This document shows positions 37,471 to 50,797 of a stretch of DNA of 64,000 nt, piece by piece; within the stretch, counting starts at the first letter, position 1; every line of letters starts with the position of its first letter. A program made the position numbers and the translations under genes. The stretch spans positions 5,822,628 to 5,886,627 of the forward strand of contig OZ037771.1 of NCBI GenBank assembly GCA_964035545.1, written 5' to 3'. Source of the stretch: Bugula neritina (Eukaryota; Bryozoa; Gymnolaemata; Cheilostomatida; Bugulidae). The notes beneath the pieces were generated by a model. It was not told where the DNA came from. It did no database searches and saw only the letters and a list, made by a program, of their open reading frames with translations.

Positions 37471-40400
37471 TTAAGTTGATATTTGGGTAGCTTCCATCAC
37501 GTCCACTCCTAGAATAGTACTTTGAGGATCAGCAACTATAATGTGTGGAGGAATATCGCACACTGAATTGAATAAATCAGGATCTCCTCTAAGCAAATGC
37601 ATTATCAGTTTGTAGGCTGGAATTGTTCCCGACTTCAACCTTTTTATAATTTGTTTGCGCATAACTGAGGTCAATCTAAAAAATACAATTGCTTTAGAGA
37701 AAAAGAGGAGAATTTGCTATCAAGTCATATGACAGAAGAAGGAATAAACACAGGATATTCTCTCAGTTGTCAGCTAGACAGGGTACTATGACATTCCAAC
37801 TAACTCTGGCAGCAAACAAAACTATTCCATTATATTTTAAGCTAAAAATTCGTAAGATTAAAATGCGTTATCATAGTGAATAGCAAATTTTGGAAATTTG
37901 ATTTAAGTATGCTTTTATAAAAGAAGGCAATGTTAATACACATAGAACTTTGGTGGGAGAAGTAGATACAGATATAAGCTTGATTTTGGGTATATAAGGG
38001 TAGATAAAAGTGTGTGTTTTGTTTAGATAAATGAACAAGGAGTTCCTCCATCTTATACGAGTAACTAGCCTGGTGCAGCAACTGTGTAAATTATTTCAAT
38101 GTCTTCCAGCTCTGAATCTAACTTGCCAAACAGTGTTTTAAAACATCTTCATGTAATCATTTCCACCAAAATGAAGGCCCACAGTTCTTAGCCAATAACA
38201 TAAACCATAAATCAAAAGTGTAGAGCCATAAATTGGCATGGTGAGATTAATATTAGCATTTGAAAGTGATTTTCACACAGAGGCCTTAGCCAATGGTCTA
38301 CCAAACACAAGCGGCTGTGGAAAAATGCAAATACGCTAATGTTGAAAATTCAAAAATAAAACGGAAAGGAAATTAAGGACTAGAATGTTATAACTGCTAA
38401 AAATAGAAAGAAGGATAGCCCTACCTATGTAAGAGCTGTGCCCCCTCCCCGGTTATAAGTTACAAGGGCTAGGCAAAGGTTTACAGGTGGTGTGACCACC
38501 ATTTAGTTGTAAATAATAACTCAGAAAGTAGACTGCAGTCGCCAGTTTTATGTTTGCAAAGTTGCATTTGTGTTCTGCCAATAGCAGTGAGTCTGAAACA
38601 CAAACAAGAACGGCTCTAAAGGATGTCGTTTAAATTTCGTCATAACTAAGCCAGCTGACTGAGCAAGTAGGAGATGTTAGTTACTATCCGGGAGGGGGAG
38701 ATTATATCTTAAAGCAAAAGAAAGCATGATAAAGCATAAGTAAATGCTGCTGCGGAGCCTCTACTACCAAGTTTAGATTTAGAAGTGATATCACTTCTCT
38801 CAAAGGAGCAACTGCACAGAATATTGTGACTTTTCTTGTAGAAATATACATGAAAAATAATTTTAATAATAAATAGTTATCAGTACACTAAAGTCAATTA
38901 AAAGTATTTTTAGATTCTATACTTCATGACCGATACACTTATCCAACTTGCTAGTGACTAGCAGTGTGAGGGAACATTTTTAAAAGTCTTCCACAGATAA
39001 GTTTAGGGGAAAAGCTGGAAGGACTCCTACAGAATCTTATAACAAAAATTTTAAACCATTGACTCGTAATAGAAACATTTAGATTTAGGAGTTATCCTTC
39101 CCAATTTGCATACAGTAAACGAATGTAAATAAACAGTGTTACACTCAGGCAACCATTTTTGTCTGATCGGAATTTGTTAATTTATTAACTGCAGTACTAA
39201 ACAATATGACAAGCACAACTTTTCTTAGTTTTTTTTTGTAATTCTATAGAATCGAGCTGTCTATATCTAAATAATGTGACTAGCCCATCACACCAAAAAC
39301 ACAACACTATATAATCCAATAGAAATACATCCAAGTGATTTTCGACTGTATTTTACCATAAAAGTTGTCCATTTATTAAGAAGAAAGTTTCAAGCAACTT
39401 CCACATTTCTTCCTGTTCACTTTTACTTCCTATTGCAAAGACGACAAAACTGAATTTCTAGATACTTTAATAAACTAAAGCAGTTTTAACAAGGGAGTGA
39501 GTGAACAGCAGTGCGTTATGTACAGACAGGTCTCCCTTAAAAATTAAATAATATTCTAAAGGCAACTAAACCATCAGAGCTTAAATTGTAATAAATATTT
39601 TCTATCTTTGTCTTGGCCGAAAATTTCAAAAAGTGTGTTACTATGGCGATAGTAAATGACTGTTGTATATAGATCATAGAGCAGGAGAGGTTAGTATACT
39701 GTTAGCAAATAGAAGTAAGCAACACATGTATATTATATAACAGTGAACGTAAGTATCTATAAGCATATGGGTCATTTTACTTAACTTAGTACACACTCGA
39801 TATTTCTAGTTTTTGGCTATTTTTCACAATTTAGCTGCTAATATATTATGTGTTTCTTGCTCTAAACTAAATAATTAAAGCTTTTTTAATTTTGCTTGGC
39901 CTTCTATATTTTTCTTAAATTTTTAGTAAATTGGGATATGCAGGACCATTATGGTTTTTTCATAACAGTCTGCAACCTACCAATATGGCAATTAAATGCA
40001 CTTTATTGTTGCAGGTTTCCCTCTCAGTTTTTTTCCTATACATATATTTGTAATAATCATAAAAAAAATACCACAACCTGTTAAATTTTTATGACTTTTA
40101 ACCAATTTCAATTGTTGGTCCAAATTTGCTGGTGCTATTAAATAAAGTAAAATGACCCATATCGGCTGTGAGTGTGCTGAGGTAACTTTGAGTCAAACAG
40201 AGCTACATGCAGTTAGGGTGGAGCGTAGCTGCCGGCATCAACAAGCCTGACCTTTGAACTTCGCTGAGTCTGAGAAGTAACTCTCCACATTTGGTAGGAA
40301 AGTCTGGAGAATGGGACGTAGTGTACAACATGAGGGCATCCAGCAGTCTGTTCTGGTAGGTCTGTATCTTATCCGGCTCTTTTAAACCTTTCACATCTAA

Positions 40401-43400
40401 ACATCCCATCAATTAGATTATATACTGTGAGAGTAGCAACACACTCTGTAATATATTCTGTAATATACTATGTAATATACTCTTTAATATACACTATGTA
40501 ATATACTCTGTCATACACTCTGTAATATATTCTGTAATATACTATGTAATATACACTATGTAATATACTCTGTCATACACTCTGTAATATATTCTGTAAT
40601 ATACTATGTAATGTACACTATGTAATATATTCTGTAATACACTCTGTAATATATTCTGTAATATACTATGTAATATACACTATGTAATATATTCTGTAAT
40701 ATACTCTGTAATCTACTTTGTAATAAACTCTGTAATAAATTTTGTAATATATACTCTGTAACATACTCTGTAATGTATTATGTAATATACTCTGTAATAT
40801 ACTCTGTAACTTACCCTTTAATATATTTTGTGATATACTATGTAATACATTCTGTAATATATTATGTAACATACTACAACACACTTCACTAAGAGATTTG
40901 GCACCTAAATAGCGGTAACTACACTGTAGGCAACCCACACACAGCTAGGTAGTATTATGGAAGGCTCCACTATGACAGAAATCACCATACCTGGTAACAT
41001 GGTAGCTAGAACCTTCAATGTTACATATTCATACTTGTCAACTTTGAGACGAGCTAGATTTTCACACACATGCAGCATACGACTTATTACCTGAAAATAC
41101 AAGAGGAGTACAGTTACAGAATAAACAGGAGATGGAGTAAGAGAAAGAATAAGTTACATATATGTATATATACTGTATAGTTTATACTGTGTAGTTTATA
41201 CTGTATAGTTTATACTGTATAGTTCATCTGTATAGTTTATACTGTATAGTTTATACTGTATAGTTTATACTGTATAGTTTATACTGAATAGTTTATACTG
41301 TATAGTTTATACTATCTAGTTTATACTGGATAGTTTATACTGGATAGTTTATACTATCTAGTTTATACTATCTAGTTTATACTGTATAGTTTATACTGTA
41401 TAGTTTATACTGTATAGTTTATACTGTATAGTTTATACTGCATAGTTTATACTGTTTAGTTTATACTGTGTAGTCTATACTGGATAGTTTATAAACAAGG
41501 CAGGCAGGCTACCTACCTCCTCATGCTCCATCTCCCTGGCCTTCTGCAGGTCTATAGTTTTACCATAGCTGAGGTGTATAACTGCATGAGAAAACCTGGA
41601 CCTCCAAATGGCTCCAAGACAGATAAGTTCTGCCCACGAGTTTTTAAGCAGTAGAATCTGATCTTCGACCTGTAGCAGTGTAGATGGTGCAAGATACTGA
41701 GTGTGTAGGGCTTATACAGTACAGTACACACGATGTGTAGGGCTTATACAGTACAGAGTACACACAATATGTAGGGCTTATACAGTACAGTACACACAGT
41801 GTGTAGGGCTTATACAGTACAGTACACACAATGTAGAAGGTGTAAGTATACAGTACACACAATGTGGAGTGTGTAAGTATACAGTACACACAATGTGGAG
41901 TGTGTAAGTATACAGTACACACAATGTGGAAGGTGTAAGTATACAGTACACACAATGTGGAAGGTGTAAGTATACAGTACACACAATATGGAAGGTGTAA
42001 GTATACAGTACACACAATATGGAAGGTGTAAGTATACATTTTAGCGTATAGACTCAAGTTCACTAGATTTAGGCATAAAGTCCAACGCATATGAATTCTA
42101 TGCTATTCACCTAGTTGGATACACTATTGAGATACAAGTTCTAATCTGTATCCAGTTTGACTTAGGTATATGCATATTATATAATATATACATACTATTG
42201 GTAGCCAGTCTGTTGGTGGCAATAGTTTGGTTTTTAATTTTGAGGAATAAAATTTAAACAACATCTATATAGCCTAGTTGAATCTTGAACTGGTTTTGGG
42301 GAATTTTGTGTAATAAAGAAAACTGATAGAAGCAGCACCAAGTTGAGGGTGACTGATTATAGTATTTGTAAAAACATTGTAGTCCAAACTCCAAACTCGA
42401 CACCCCAAACCAATGCACTCAGTGACCACCAACTCAGTGCTGCTTCAAGCGATTTTCAAAGTCTATGGTTATTACTACCCACAAGAAAAATAATGTTATA
42501 TTTGGATGGCCTCAAAGGTACGCTAGCAAGAATAATACAACAAGTTACACTTTAGCTAATATAGCCATCCCATAAACCCTGTCTACCAGCCAATACACTC
42601 ATATTGAGAGATAAATTGAGCCAGATAATAGCTGGACATGTATTACTCACATCTATATCCATGAAGTTGGGGAGGTGACGAGCCCACCGCACCACTTGAT
42701 GCAGCCTATGCTCCGTGAGATGCAGCATGGAGCTAAACTTATGCTGATCACATGCAGTCAGTTTGTCCACACAGCACTGCATGGGCTCAGATCTGGACTC
42801 CTCATACAGGTCCTCTAAATCCAGGATTTGCTACAAGAGAAGTTCACTTTAGTACAAACTAAATTTCAGTTGGACAGTTTATTATTGGTTGTTTTTACAT
42901 ATCAGTGATCAGCTCTGCAAATAAAAAATGATTCTAATTAATGTTCAATTAAATTAAAATTATAAAAGTATCAATTTTCTTTTGAAAACCATAGTATTTT
43001 ATTATATAATGCTCATTAAAAAGTGGGGTATGTGGTGAATTCCCTACGTGAAAGAATTGAAAAATTATGGTTTTCATATCTTGTAAGAGGTTACATTCCT
43101 AACAGATACTATACAACAGTTAACAGTTATTATAAGACATTGTATTTGGAATGACAACTGATATATTGTGTAATGCCTCTAATACAATAGTTATTTCCAA
43201 ACTACAAAGCACTGTCGATATTCTGTACACTACAGTTTACAGTAACTCTACATGTACATGTGCTGATAACTCTACCTGTATTATCTGAGGTACGACAGGC
43301 TGGGGGTAGTGTGTATGTCTATACTGTAAGTCAGGTAGCCTCATCTTCTTAGGAGGGATATGAGGAGAGACGTCAATGGACGATTGGTCTATACCCTCCC

Positions 43401-46400
43401 CGCTTCTGCTGGGATAGCCAATTGAAGTGCCGTAATATTTACTTCTACCACCTCTCGACCTGTCTTCTCTCACACCTACACAATGTGCAGAAGGATAGAC
43501 TCAGATACTCTGTATGATGAATAGAGAAACCCCTTCCCCCCCCCTTTCCCATTGCGTTAGAATGTACACCATGTGCATGCTGTATGTTCGCAGTAGACTC
43601 AATATCTGTACCATTCTATTGAACAAAGATTCCCTGAGCAGTTGATTTTATAAAACCAAAGCAACTTAGTACAGCTATAATAACGATTAGACACTGTATG
43701 GAGTGAGCTACAGAGACACCAAGTTTTCCACCAAAGACTCCATGTTCGAGTTCAACTCCCATATGCCACTTTAGCACACCATGGATGAAACCGTGGTATG
43801 CTAAAACCCACATGTTTGAGAGAGAGGTTTAGAAGATGCTATTCTATTACAGCGGAAAGCAGGCTAGATTTTACTGATTATATTGTAAATTTAGAGTCTA
43901 GTAACGCAATAGTCAAAATATCCGCAATATTTCTGTTACTGTGTGGTAACACTGCTACTGTGTGGTAACACTGCTACTGTGTGGTAACACTGTTACTGTG
44001 TGGTAACACTGTTACTGTGTGGTAACACTGCTACTGTGTGGTAATATTAATCTGGTTTTTAAGCTTGGTTTGAATTTTGAAAACCAATCAACTGACAAGA
44101 TTCGAGTCACCAAGCACTTGACTCAAGCTGTCACTGGAAGTATTCAGAGTCAAGACATGTTGACAGGTTTACCAGACTGGCTCACTAACCTTCAATCTTC
44201 ATGCCAACATCACAGCACTTCTGGAACCTGCATGCAGCACACTTCTTACGACTGCTGAGAGAGATATTGCATGTGCCGCCCCTGTGACACGTGTGAGTCT
44301 TCTTATTCTGAACCGTTCTCTTGAAGAACCCTTTACACGATTCACAGGTTTGTACAGCGTAGTGGTAACCTTCAACACAGTAACACTGGCAGGGAACACT
44401 GTCAGGGAAGGGAGATAAGAGAGAATAAGGTAAATACGTGGGTGTGATATATGATCGAAATCTGCTCTAGCCTACTTCAAACCTTTCCAAATGTCATAAG
44501 ACGTTGCCAAAAACTTTGAAGTAAAGCAAACTCTATATATACAGCCTTCCCACACGGATTTAGACTGTGGGCTCCAGAGACATAGCATGACATACTGATA
44601 CTGTACTGATGGGCTAACTAATAGACTAATGTTCCCAATGAATGCCTTTCAAGACAATTGTCTGCGCAAAATAAACAAGGTTTTCAGCCAAACAAAGCAA
44701 CCATACATGAAAAAGGTCAGTAAGGAAAACGGTTAGGCAAGTCAGCCCAAGTACAGTGTGTCAGCCAAAATTGTCCTGTCTCTAGCTGCATATGGCTAGT
44801 AGAATATACAATAGAATACACTGTCTACCTCATACTACACATAGAATATACTGTCTACCTTATACTACAGATAGAATATACTGTCTACCTTACACTATAC
44901 ATATAATATACTGTCTACCTTACACTATACATAGAATATACTGTCTACCTTATACTACAGATAGAATATACTGTCTACCTTACACTATACATATAATATA
45001 CTGTATACTATACATATAATATACTGTATACCTTACACTATACATATAATATACTGTATACCTTACACTATACATAGAATATACTGTATACTATACATAT
45101 AATATACTGTCTACCTTACACTATACATATAATATACTGTATACCTTACACTATACATATAATATACTGTCTACCTTACACTATACATATAATATACTGT
45201 ATACTATACATATAATATACTGTATACCTGTTACTACGTCACCACATATAGGACAAGGCTTAACATCAACTTTCTCATGTTTAGAGGCAAAATCTCGAAT
45301 TGTATTGACAACAGACTTGACAATGGCATTGACATCTTCATTCTCCTTATCACTGAGTGGTACATCTTCAGTGAGGTCTAAAGACACATCGTCTGGAAAA
45401 CATAACATACATGTACGTAATGTGTGTATACGAGAACGCCAAAGCACAAACATATTTAGACTAGCATTAGCGAAAAATTTTCAAATTGCAGTTCCCTTCT
45501 TAATGATAGACAAATATGTGAACATGTTCACAGTATAATGTAGACCAGACCTAATGCAGTCTGTGTAGGGCTAACAGGCTAATATTTTAAAACATATTGT
45601 ATTTAGGTTGACTAAAACTAAAACATGTATAGAATAAGGTAGCCAGGTAGTACTAACTATAAGAGCATAAATTTTAATTCGGTTATAAAAACTTGTAATA
45701 ATACAATAAACCATTGATCTATGTGAAAGTGAATAATACATATACACAACATACACAACCCCAAGCATTGAGTAGAAACTTCTTTTAGTCCAACTTTCTA
45801 CTACAGATAATACAACTTTGGAGCTGCTTGATACAAGTAAATCATGTCTTTAGACTTAGAAACTGGAACTGAAAGGATATGATATGAAGGGCGTACCTAG
45901 ACCCCTGCTGGCAATAGGTGTAACTGTGTCTTCAAATACAATGTTCCCATCTCCATCCTCCATTTGTACAACAACCTTCATTCCTAGTTTCTGCCTCAAC
46001 TTGTGCATGATAGCAGCTTGATTTACAGTGTCTACGAAGTTGTCTCCTATCACTTTGATGACAAGATGGCCGTCAGCATTTTTATTCGGAGATGTGGTAG
46101 CCATGAGCGAGGGAACTTCCTCTTCCTGAATAGTCTCTTCGCCAACTTCCGTTTCTTCATTAGAACCTTGCAGAGTGTATAGTTAAAAGGTGCAATTCAG
46201 GCCATAATAGCAGTGGTAGTAGTTAGTAATAGTAGTGGTAGTAGTTAGTAATAGTAGTGGTAGTAGTTAGTAATAGTAGTGGTAGTAGTAATAGCAGTGG
46301 TAGTAGTTAGTAATAGTAGTAGTAGTAGTTAGTAATAGTAGTAGTTAGTAATAGTAGTAGTAATTAGTAATAGTAGTTATAGTAGTAATAGGTTGCACTA

Positions 46401-48576
46401 ACACCAACACTTATGAGATGCAAATAAGAGGTAAAATACAGTAAAAGTACAAATAGGCAGCTCATAGTATAAGAGGGTATTTCTTGGAAATGGTTGACTT
46501 GATTTCCATCTAAATAGAAGGAGCTGACACATTACTTACATATACCTAAAAATATTTACATGAGAAGTATAATTAATCAAAGACATCCCAGGTGTCACAA
46601 AATAAATTGACTTTAGGTTCCAAAAAAGTGAAAAGACAATGAGATGATGTGGAAGAGAAATATGACAGTGGTAACCTTGACCAACATGTTACATAAATGT
46701 ACAAGTGATTGATTGAGCACAGGTAACGGTGGGCATATCACTCAATTCACTTCACCAAAATATGAGAAAGCCATGGGAACAGTCTGAAGGTGATTTGATT
46801 CAACTAGGAAGAGCTAGCTCATGAAAAACACGCCACAGATTAGTACACAGTTACAGGGCTGTACTCACCTATAATGACTGTTTGGGCAGTAATTTCACCT
46901 GAGTCGTGAATAGTAGCAATTCCTCCATCGCCAGCATCTGTGACCACCAAACTCACTGTGAAATATATTTACAGCTCCTAAGGCTAAAGATAGGGTGAGT
47001 TCCACAATGGGAACAAAGAAGACAAAAAATGAATACAAACTTCTTTGCTTAAACAAAAATGCTGTCAAAAAGTGCTCTACTTTAGCAAATATTATAAAAG
47101 GATTTCATAAAGAAGTAATAGAAATTTGATTACTGGTTTAGGAGCTGTCAAAATCTGTTAACAGGATAGACAGGGAACTGTGACATCATAAAAGCAAAAA
47201 ATGCATTTAATTGGCAACAAAATGTAGATTTTTTGGATGAAAATTTAATTGCTTGCAGCATCTTCAAACATGCATGTTCAGACAAAATGGCTGTCAATAT
47301 AGAGATGGATATGAGTATAAGAGAACAGCCAACTTAGCTATTTTATTGCCGAGTTTTAAACTTAATTTTTTCTGTAACAAATCATAAATTATAAATGTAG
47401 ACATGGAGATTGCATAAAAAATTATTTTAGCTATTGAATTAAAAATGAGTGCTAAAATACCTGTTCCATGGTTTGGATTGATGTTACTACATATACTTAT
47501 CATAACAGGGTTGAGAACTTAGGGTGATAACATAACATAGGATCTTCCCATATTTGGCTTAGCTTTGCACAAATATAGATGTGAAAAATATTAACAGCTC
47601 AACCAAGTAAACCAAGTAAATCAGATCAGCGTTGCGCTAATTACTTTTTCATCTTTTATAGTCTAATTCAACTTTTCACTACTGTCCACAAAATCTGCTA
47701 CAAAACAAAAAATTTTCTTTTTCAGTGTTAGTATTGGGCAAATATTCATCTAGTTTTACTTTAACAAGCCTCAATTTGTGAATCACCAAATAAAAAAACC
47801 CAAGCAGCAGGCAGCAGCACGTGGGAGTGGAGCTATTGGGGGGTGTATTAGAGCTAGAGGCCAATAATTTTCAAGTAATCCATTAATATAAAGTTCTGCT
47901 AAAATTTTTAAAACTTTGAAAAAAAAGGGTGGAATAGCATGTCTTACAAATTGATTCACAGAAACTACCCGCCATTTTTTCCCAGCAGAACCTCACAATA
48001 AAACTAAGAACAAAAAGGACAGCCTTGATAATGACTATTGGATTTTAAAAATAAACTATTTAGCATTTTACTTTTACCATCAAAAACTGAAATTGCGTCT
48101 TAATTGAAAGGTAATCTGCAATGAGTAGGCAGATACAAAGTAATTTGCAATTGATCAGTCAGCTGTGGTGACACCATGGCTTGAGGTAAAACTAGTTGTG
48201 GAGACAGATGAAGAAGACAACATGCTGTTTGCAGGGATTGAACCTTTATAACATCTGCTCACTGAACAAGAGCTGTAAAGATAATTTCAAAGGACGTCAT
48301 GAGGGACATCAAATTTTATCTTTTTAGCTCATCTTAAACATTTTTTTTTGCTTTGTTGTGCATATTACCAAGTCACACAATTATCATAGTGGTGGCATTT
48401 TGAAAATTTCAATTTTATTTTAATAATATCACACATGCGAGCATACCTTGTTCTGATGACGTCTTTGTTAAATCTAGTGTTTGATTCACAGCCTGTAGTA
48501 GCACTGGGGAGATGCCGATCTCGCCATCAGCTAACTGAGTTTGTAAATAAACAGTTGGAGGCTGATCTGCAGCCAT
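37471..48576 (-). CDS. Nuclear receptor, NR5/NR6-like (FTZ-F1/HR39 relative)
   Basis: Eleven exons close in frame (1815 nt, 604 aa): 48576-48447, 46955-46869, 46166-45897, 45392-45228, 44369-44190, 43475-43276, 42830-42651, 41669-41517, 41090-40991, 40396-40252, 37675-37471. It is a ligand-type transcription factor. The DNA-binding domain (about 209-275) has all eight zinc cysteines, starting CPICGD. The P-box CESCKG, then [11 protein letters not shown], and the following A-box-like [15 protein letters not shown] are marks of the NR5 group. The ligand-binding domain follows: [39 protein letters not shown] and [11 protein letters not shown]. Helix 12 is [10 protein letters not shown], lacking the usual Glu, followed by about 38 extra residues. 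The first 200 residues are acidic and unlike known domains. NR5A, NR5B or NR6 cannot be settled; the domain is divergent. Confidence 0.92.
39768..40159. mobile_element. 392-bp TIR MITE with TA flanks
   Basis: Ends TGGGTCATTTTACTT and AAGTAAAATGACCCA are exact inverted repeats, each bordered by TA, fitting a Tc1/mariner-type insertion. It is in the last, long intron of the nuclear receptor. The open frame inside is not protein-like. Confidence 0.88.
40438..40880. repeat. Minisatellite in receptor intron (TGTAATATACTC units)
   Basis: About thirty copies of a 13-15 bp unit (TGTAATATACTCTG and variants) between the exons at 40396 and 40991. Confidence 0.95.
41165..41494. repeat. Minisatellite in receptor intron (TTTATACTGTATAG units)
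   Basis: About twenty-three copies of a 14-bp unit, ending some 25 bases from the donor of the 41669-41517 exon. Confidence 0.95.
41696..42035. repeat. 31-bp minisatellite in receptor intron
   Basis: About eleven copies, in two sub-types: GTGTAGGGCTTATACAGTAC and GAAGGTGTAAGTATACAGTA. It starts about 25 bases upstream of the acceptor of the 41669 exon and yields spurious open frames on both strands. Confidence 0.95.
42328..42446. mobile_element. Small inverted-repeat element, family A copy 2
   Basis: Left AAGCAGCACCAAGTTGAGGG and right end (reverse complement GAAGCAGCACTGAGTTGGTG) match copies 1 and 3. It lies in a receptor intron. Confidence 0.8.
43690..43770 (+). repeat. tRNA-like SINE fragment
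   Basis: GAGTGAGCTACAGAG followed by CATGTTCGAGTTCAACTCCC resembles a Pol III A/B box pair. A short hairpin (TAGCACACCATGG / CCGTGGTATGCTA) follows at about 43773. It lies in the receptor intron between 43475 and 44190. Confidence 0.4.
43938..44046. repeat. 19-bp tandem repeat in receptor intron
   Basis: Six nearly identical copies of ACTGTGTGGTAACACTGCT, differing mainly at one T/C position. Confidence 0.95.
44798..45235. repeat. Minisatellite running into the DBD 5' splice site
   Basis: About fourteen units of 22-33 bp (ACATATAATATACTGTATAC, with or without CTTACACTAT). The array continues up to the donor of the 45392-45228 exon: GTATAC at the donor belongs to the repeat unit. Confidence 0.95.
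46206..46392. repeat. AGTAGT-type minisatellite
   Basis: Copies of AATAGTAGTGGTAGTAGTTAGT lying about 40 bases upstream of the acceptor of the 46166 exon of the receptor. Confidence 0.95.
48230..48273 (-). repeat. Possible tRNA-like SINE fragment
   Basis: On the minus strand GCTCTTGTTCAGTGAGCAGA is followed by AAAGGTTCAATCCCTGC, a good B box. The remaining arms are absent. It is in the first intron of the receptor. Confidence 0.35.
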
Positions 48577-50797
48577 TATAATTATGGCAGTTCTATCACA
48601 CTTGTCAACGCCTGTAGCAACAAGGGGAATTTCAAATAAACTGTTTCAGAAACTGGTATATTCTGACTGCCTGCACAAATATTAAGAGCTTGGTTCGAAT
48701 TTTGAAATGTATATATTACCATTTCATGTCTTCTCCAATTAACCTATAAATTATTCTTTTGAAAATAACTTTGCTTTAGGCTTTTATTTGTGCAGTTCAA
48801 ATGCATAATATAGATATTTGGTTATTTGCTAGTAGTAGTTTTACTAAAACTACGTACTATTAACTATGACTAACACTATTGGCATCAGTATCACTAAGAG
48901 TATGAGTATGATATTAATTATGATGGTCGTGATAATGCCAATGGTATGAGTGAGTGTAATACTAAGTCTAATAGTAAATGTAATACTAATAGTAATAGTA
49001 ATAGTATTACTAAATCTAATATTTATACTTATAGACTATAGTTATAATTATACTAATACTTAATAGTAATAGTATAAGTATTAGTAAATCAAAATCCAAT
49101 ACTAATAGTAATGGTATAAGTTAAAGTAATACTAATAATTATAATACACTAAATCTAAATCCTGCTTTGACTCTTATACTTACAGTTACACTGTGTAACT
49201 TACAGTATCACTATGATTGCCAGTATCATCATCAATATGAATGAGAATGATACTGAGTGTGAGTATGACTATGAGTATCACTATCAGTATCATACTGAGA
49301 GTGAGTATGTGAAACTGAATGTCTATACTATTACTAATACTAATAATATATTTATAGTTAAACTAATATTTATACTTCATACCCACATACATGATACTCA
49401 TACTCTCATAGTCATACTCATACTGATAATCGTAGTCGTAGCTCATAGTCATAGTGGTAGTCGTAGTATGACTATAAGTATAACTTAACTATAAGTATTA
49501 GTATTACATTTACTATTGTCTATAAGTATAAGTATAACATTAACTCTAACTGTAGGCGTAGCCGTAAGTACTGGTACAACTATAAGTATAACTATAAGTA
49601 TAAGCATAAGCCTAAGACTAAGAGTAAGAGTAAGATACTAGACTCAAGAGCATTTGTAACTAAGTGTAAGGCTTAAAGTTTGAGTTAAAGTTAAGGCTTT
49701 TACTTATACTTTTACTTTTAGTTATAGTTAATCATAATCATAATGATAATGTTATAGTTATTAGAATAAGAATTAGAATTAGTTATACTTAAACTTATAC
49801 TTGCTGTTATTGCCTATTGACATTGGCTAAGCAGCCTTTTGACTTTTTTTTATTTTGATTGCACTATTTCTTTCTAGTTTTATTTATCGAATCATTTTTG
49901 GTTTAATTTGGTTTTTTAACAACCACAAGCTACTACAAGTACAACCGAAAAACTCGCTACTAAGTCTACTAGTAGTTGTACATTTTTTAAAGCTCCCCTC
50001 AAGCTAGTTGGTTGAACGATTCTATAAGCAGCTCCGAGTTGGGGGTAAATGAGTGCAGTAGTACAAGATTCTCAAGTTTAGAGTTGGGAGTTTAATAAAC
50101 CCCAACTTCAAATTCAAGAATTTCAAACTACTGCATCAGTCACTCTTAATTTGGAACTACTTCTAAAATCATTCTAGTCAATTATTTAATATTACATTAT
50201 TATGTGGAAACTGCGCCATGGGCGATTTCGATTACAACTTAAAAATAATAATTTAACTGTTCAGTGTTTTTGCTAAAGGGAGGCAACTCCTAATTTAATA
50301 TCGTTTTTACGCTTTATTAGGAAGAAAACTGCAAACCTTCAGCGCTTTCTTTAGTTATTAGACCCAAAACCTAGATTGTACCACTGAGCTGGATATTATT
50401 GAGTTCGATGGATTGTACACGTAACGCGGAATTTCGGGTTATAGTGTCCCTGGGCTACACCAGTTCAGTTACCCGGTCAAAGTTCGTGTAGCACAGTTGT
50501 CAAAAAGACATCGTTTAATGCAGCACATAGTTTGGAGTCATTAAGTGCAGTTGTTAAAAATTAGAGGTTTAGAATTCAATCAACAATGCTATCAGTGGCC
50601 GCAAACTTTGTGCTGCGTCAAGGGATTTTTCTGTTCAAACTAATATTTTTTACGTACTTCATTCAAGTTCACATTACCATTTCATATACTCATGTACTTA
50701 TACATCAACTTATAGTTACCGTGAGCTTGCTTTGAAATTTTCAACTACTTGTACAAGTTACATAAATTAACTGTCCATTTTTAATATTTTAGTCGCA
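48577..50797. other. Divergent spacer between receptor and MPDU1
   Basis: Must contain the start regions of two head-to-head genes about 2.2 kb apart. 48830-49830 is a cloud of diverged TACTAATAGTAATAGT and TAAGTATAAGTA simple repeats. 50022-50168 holds an inverted-repeat element. 50200-50500 is less AT-rich and a plausible MPDU1 promoter, but no specific box can be supported. Confidence 0.6.
50022..50168. mobile_element. Small inverted-repeat element, family A copy 3
   Basis: Left ATAAGCAGCTCCGAGTTGGG followed by TGAGTGCAGTAGT; the right end, reverse complemented (AGAAGTAGTTCCAAATTAAG ... TGCAGTAGTTTGAA), is more diverged. Same family as 17022 and 42328. Confidence 0.75.

Noticed and set aside
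38430-38480. Possible inverted repeat TAGCCCTA / AGGGCTAGG
   Set aside because: Arms are only about 8 bp with mismatches; not beyond chance.
41644-42090. 148-codon minus-strand frame with repeated [14 protein letters not shown]
   Set aside because: Translation of the 31-bp minisatellite in a receptor intron; all three frames are open for the same reason.
47679-47864. Minus-strand frame [20 protein letters not shown]
   Set aside because: Within the receptor's intron, low complexity at the start, no splice logic.
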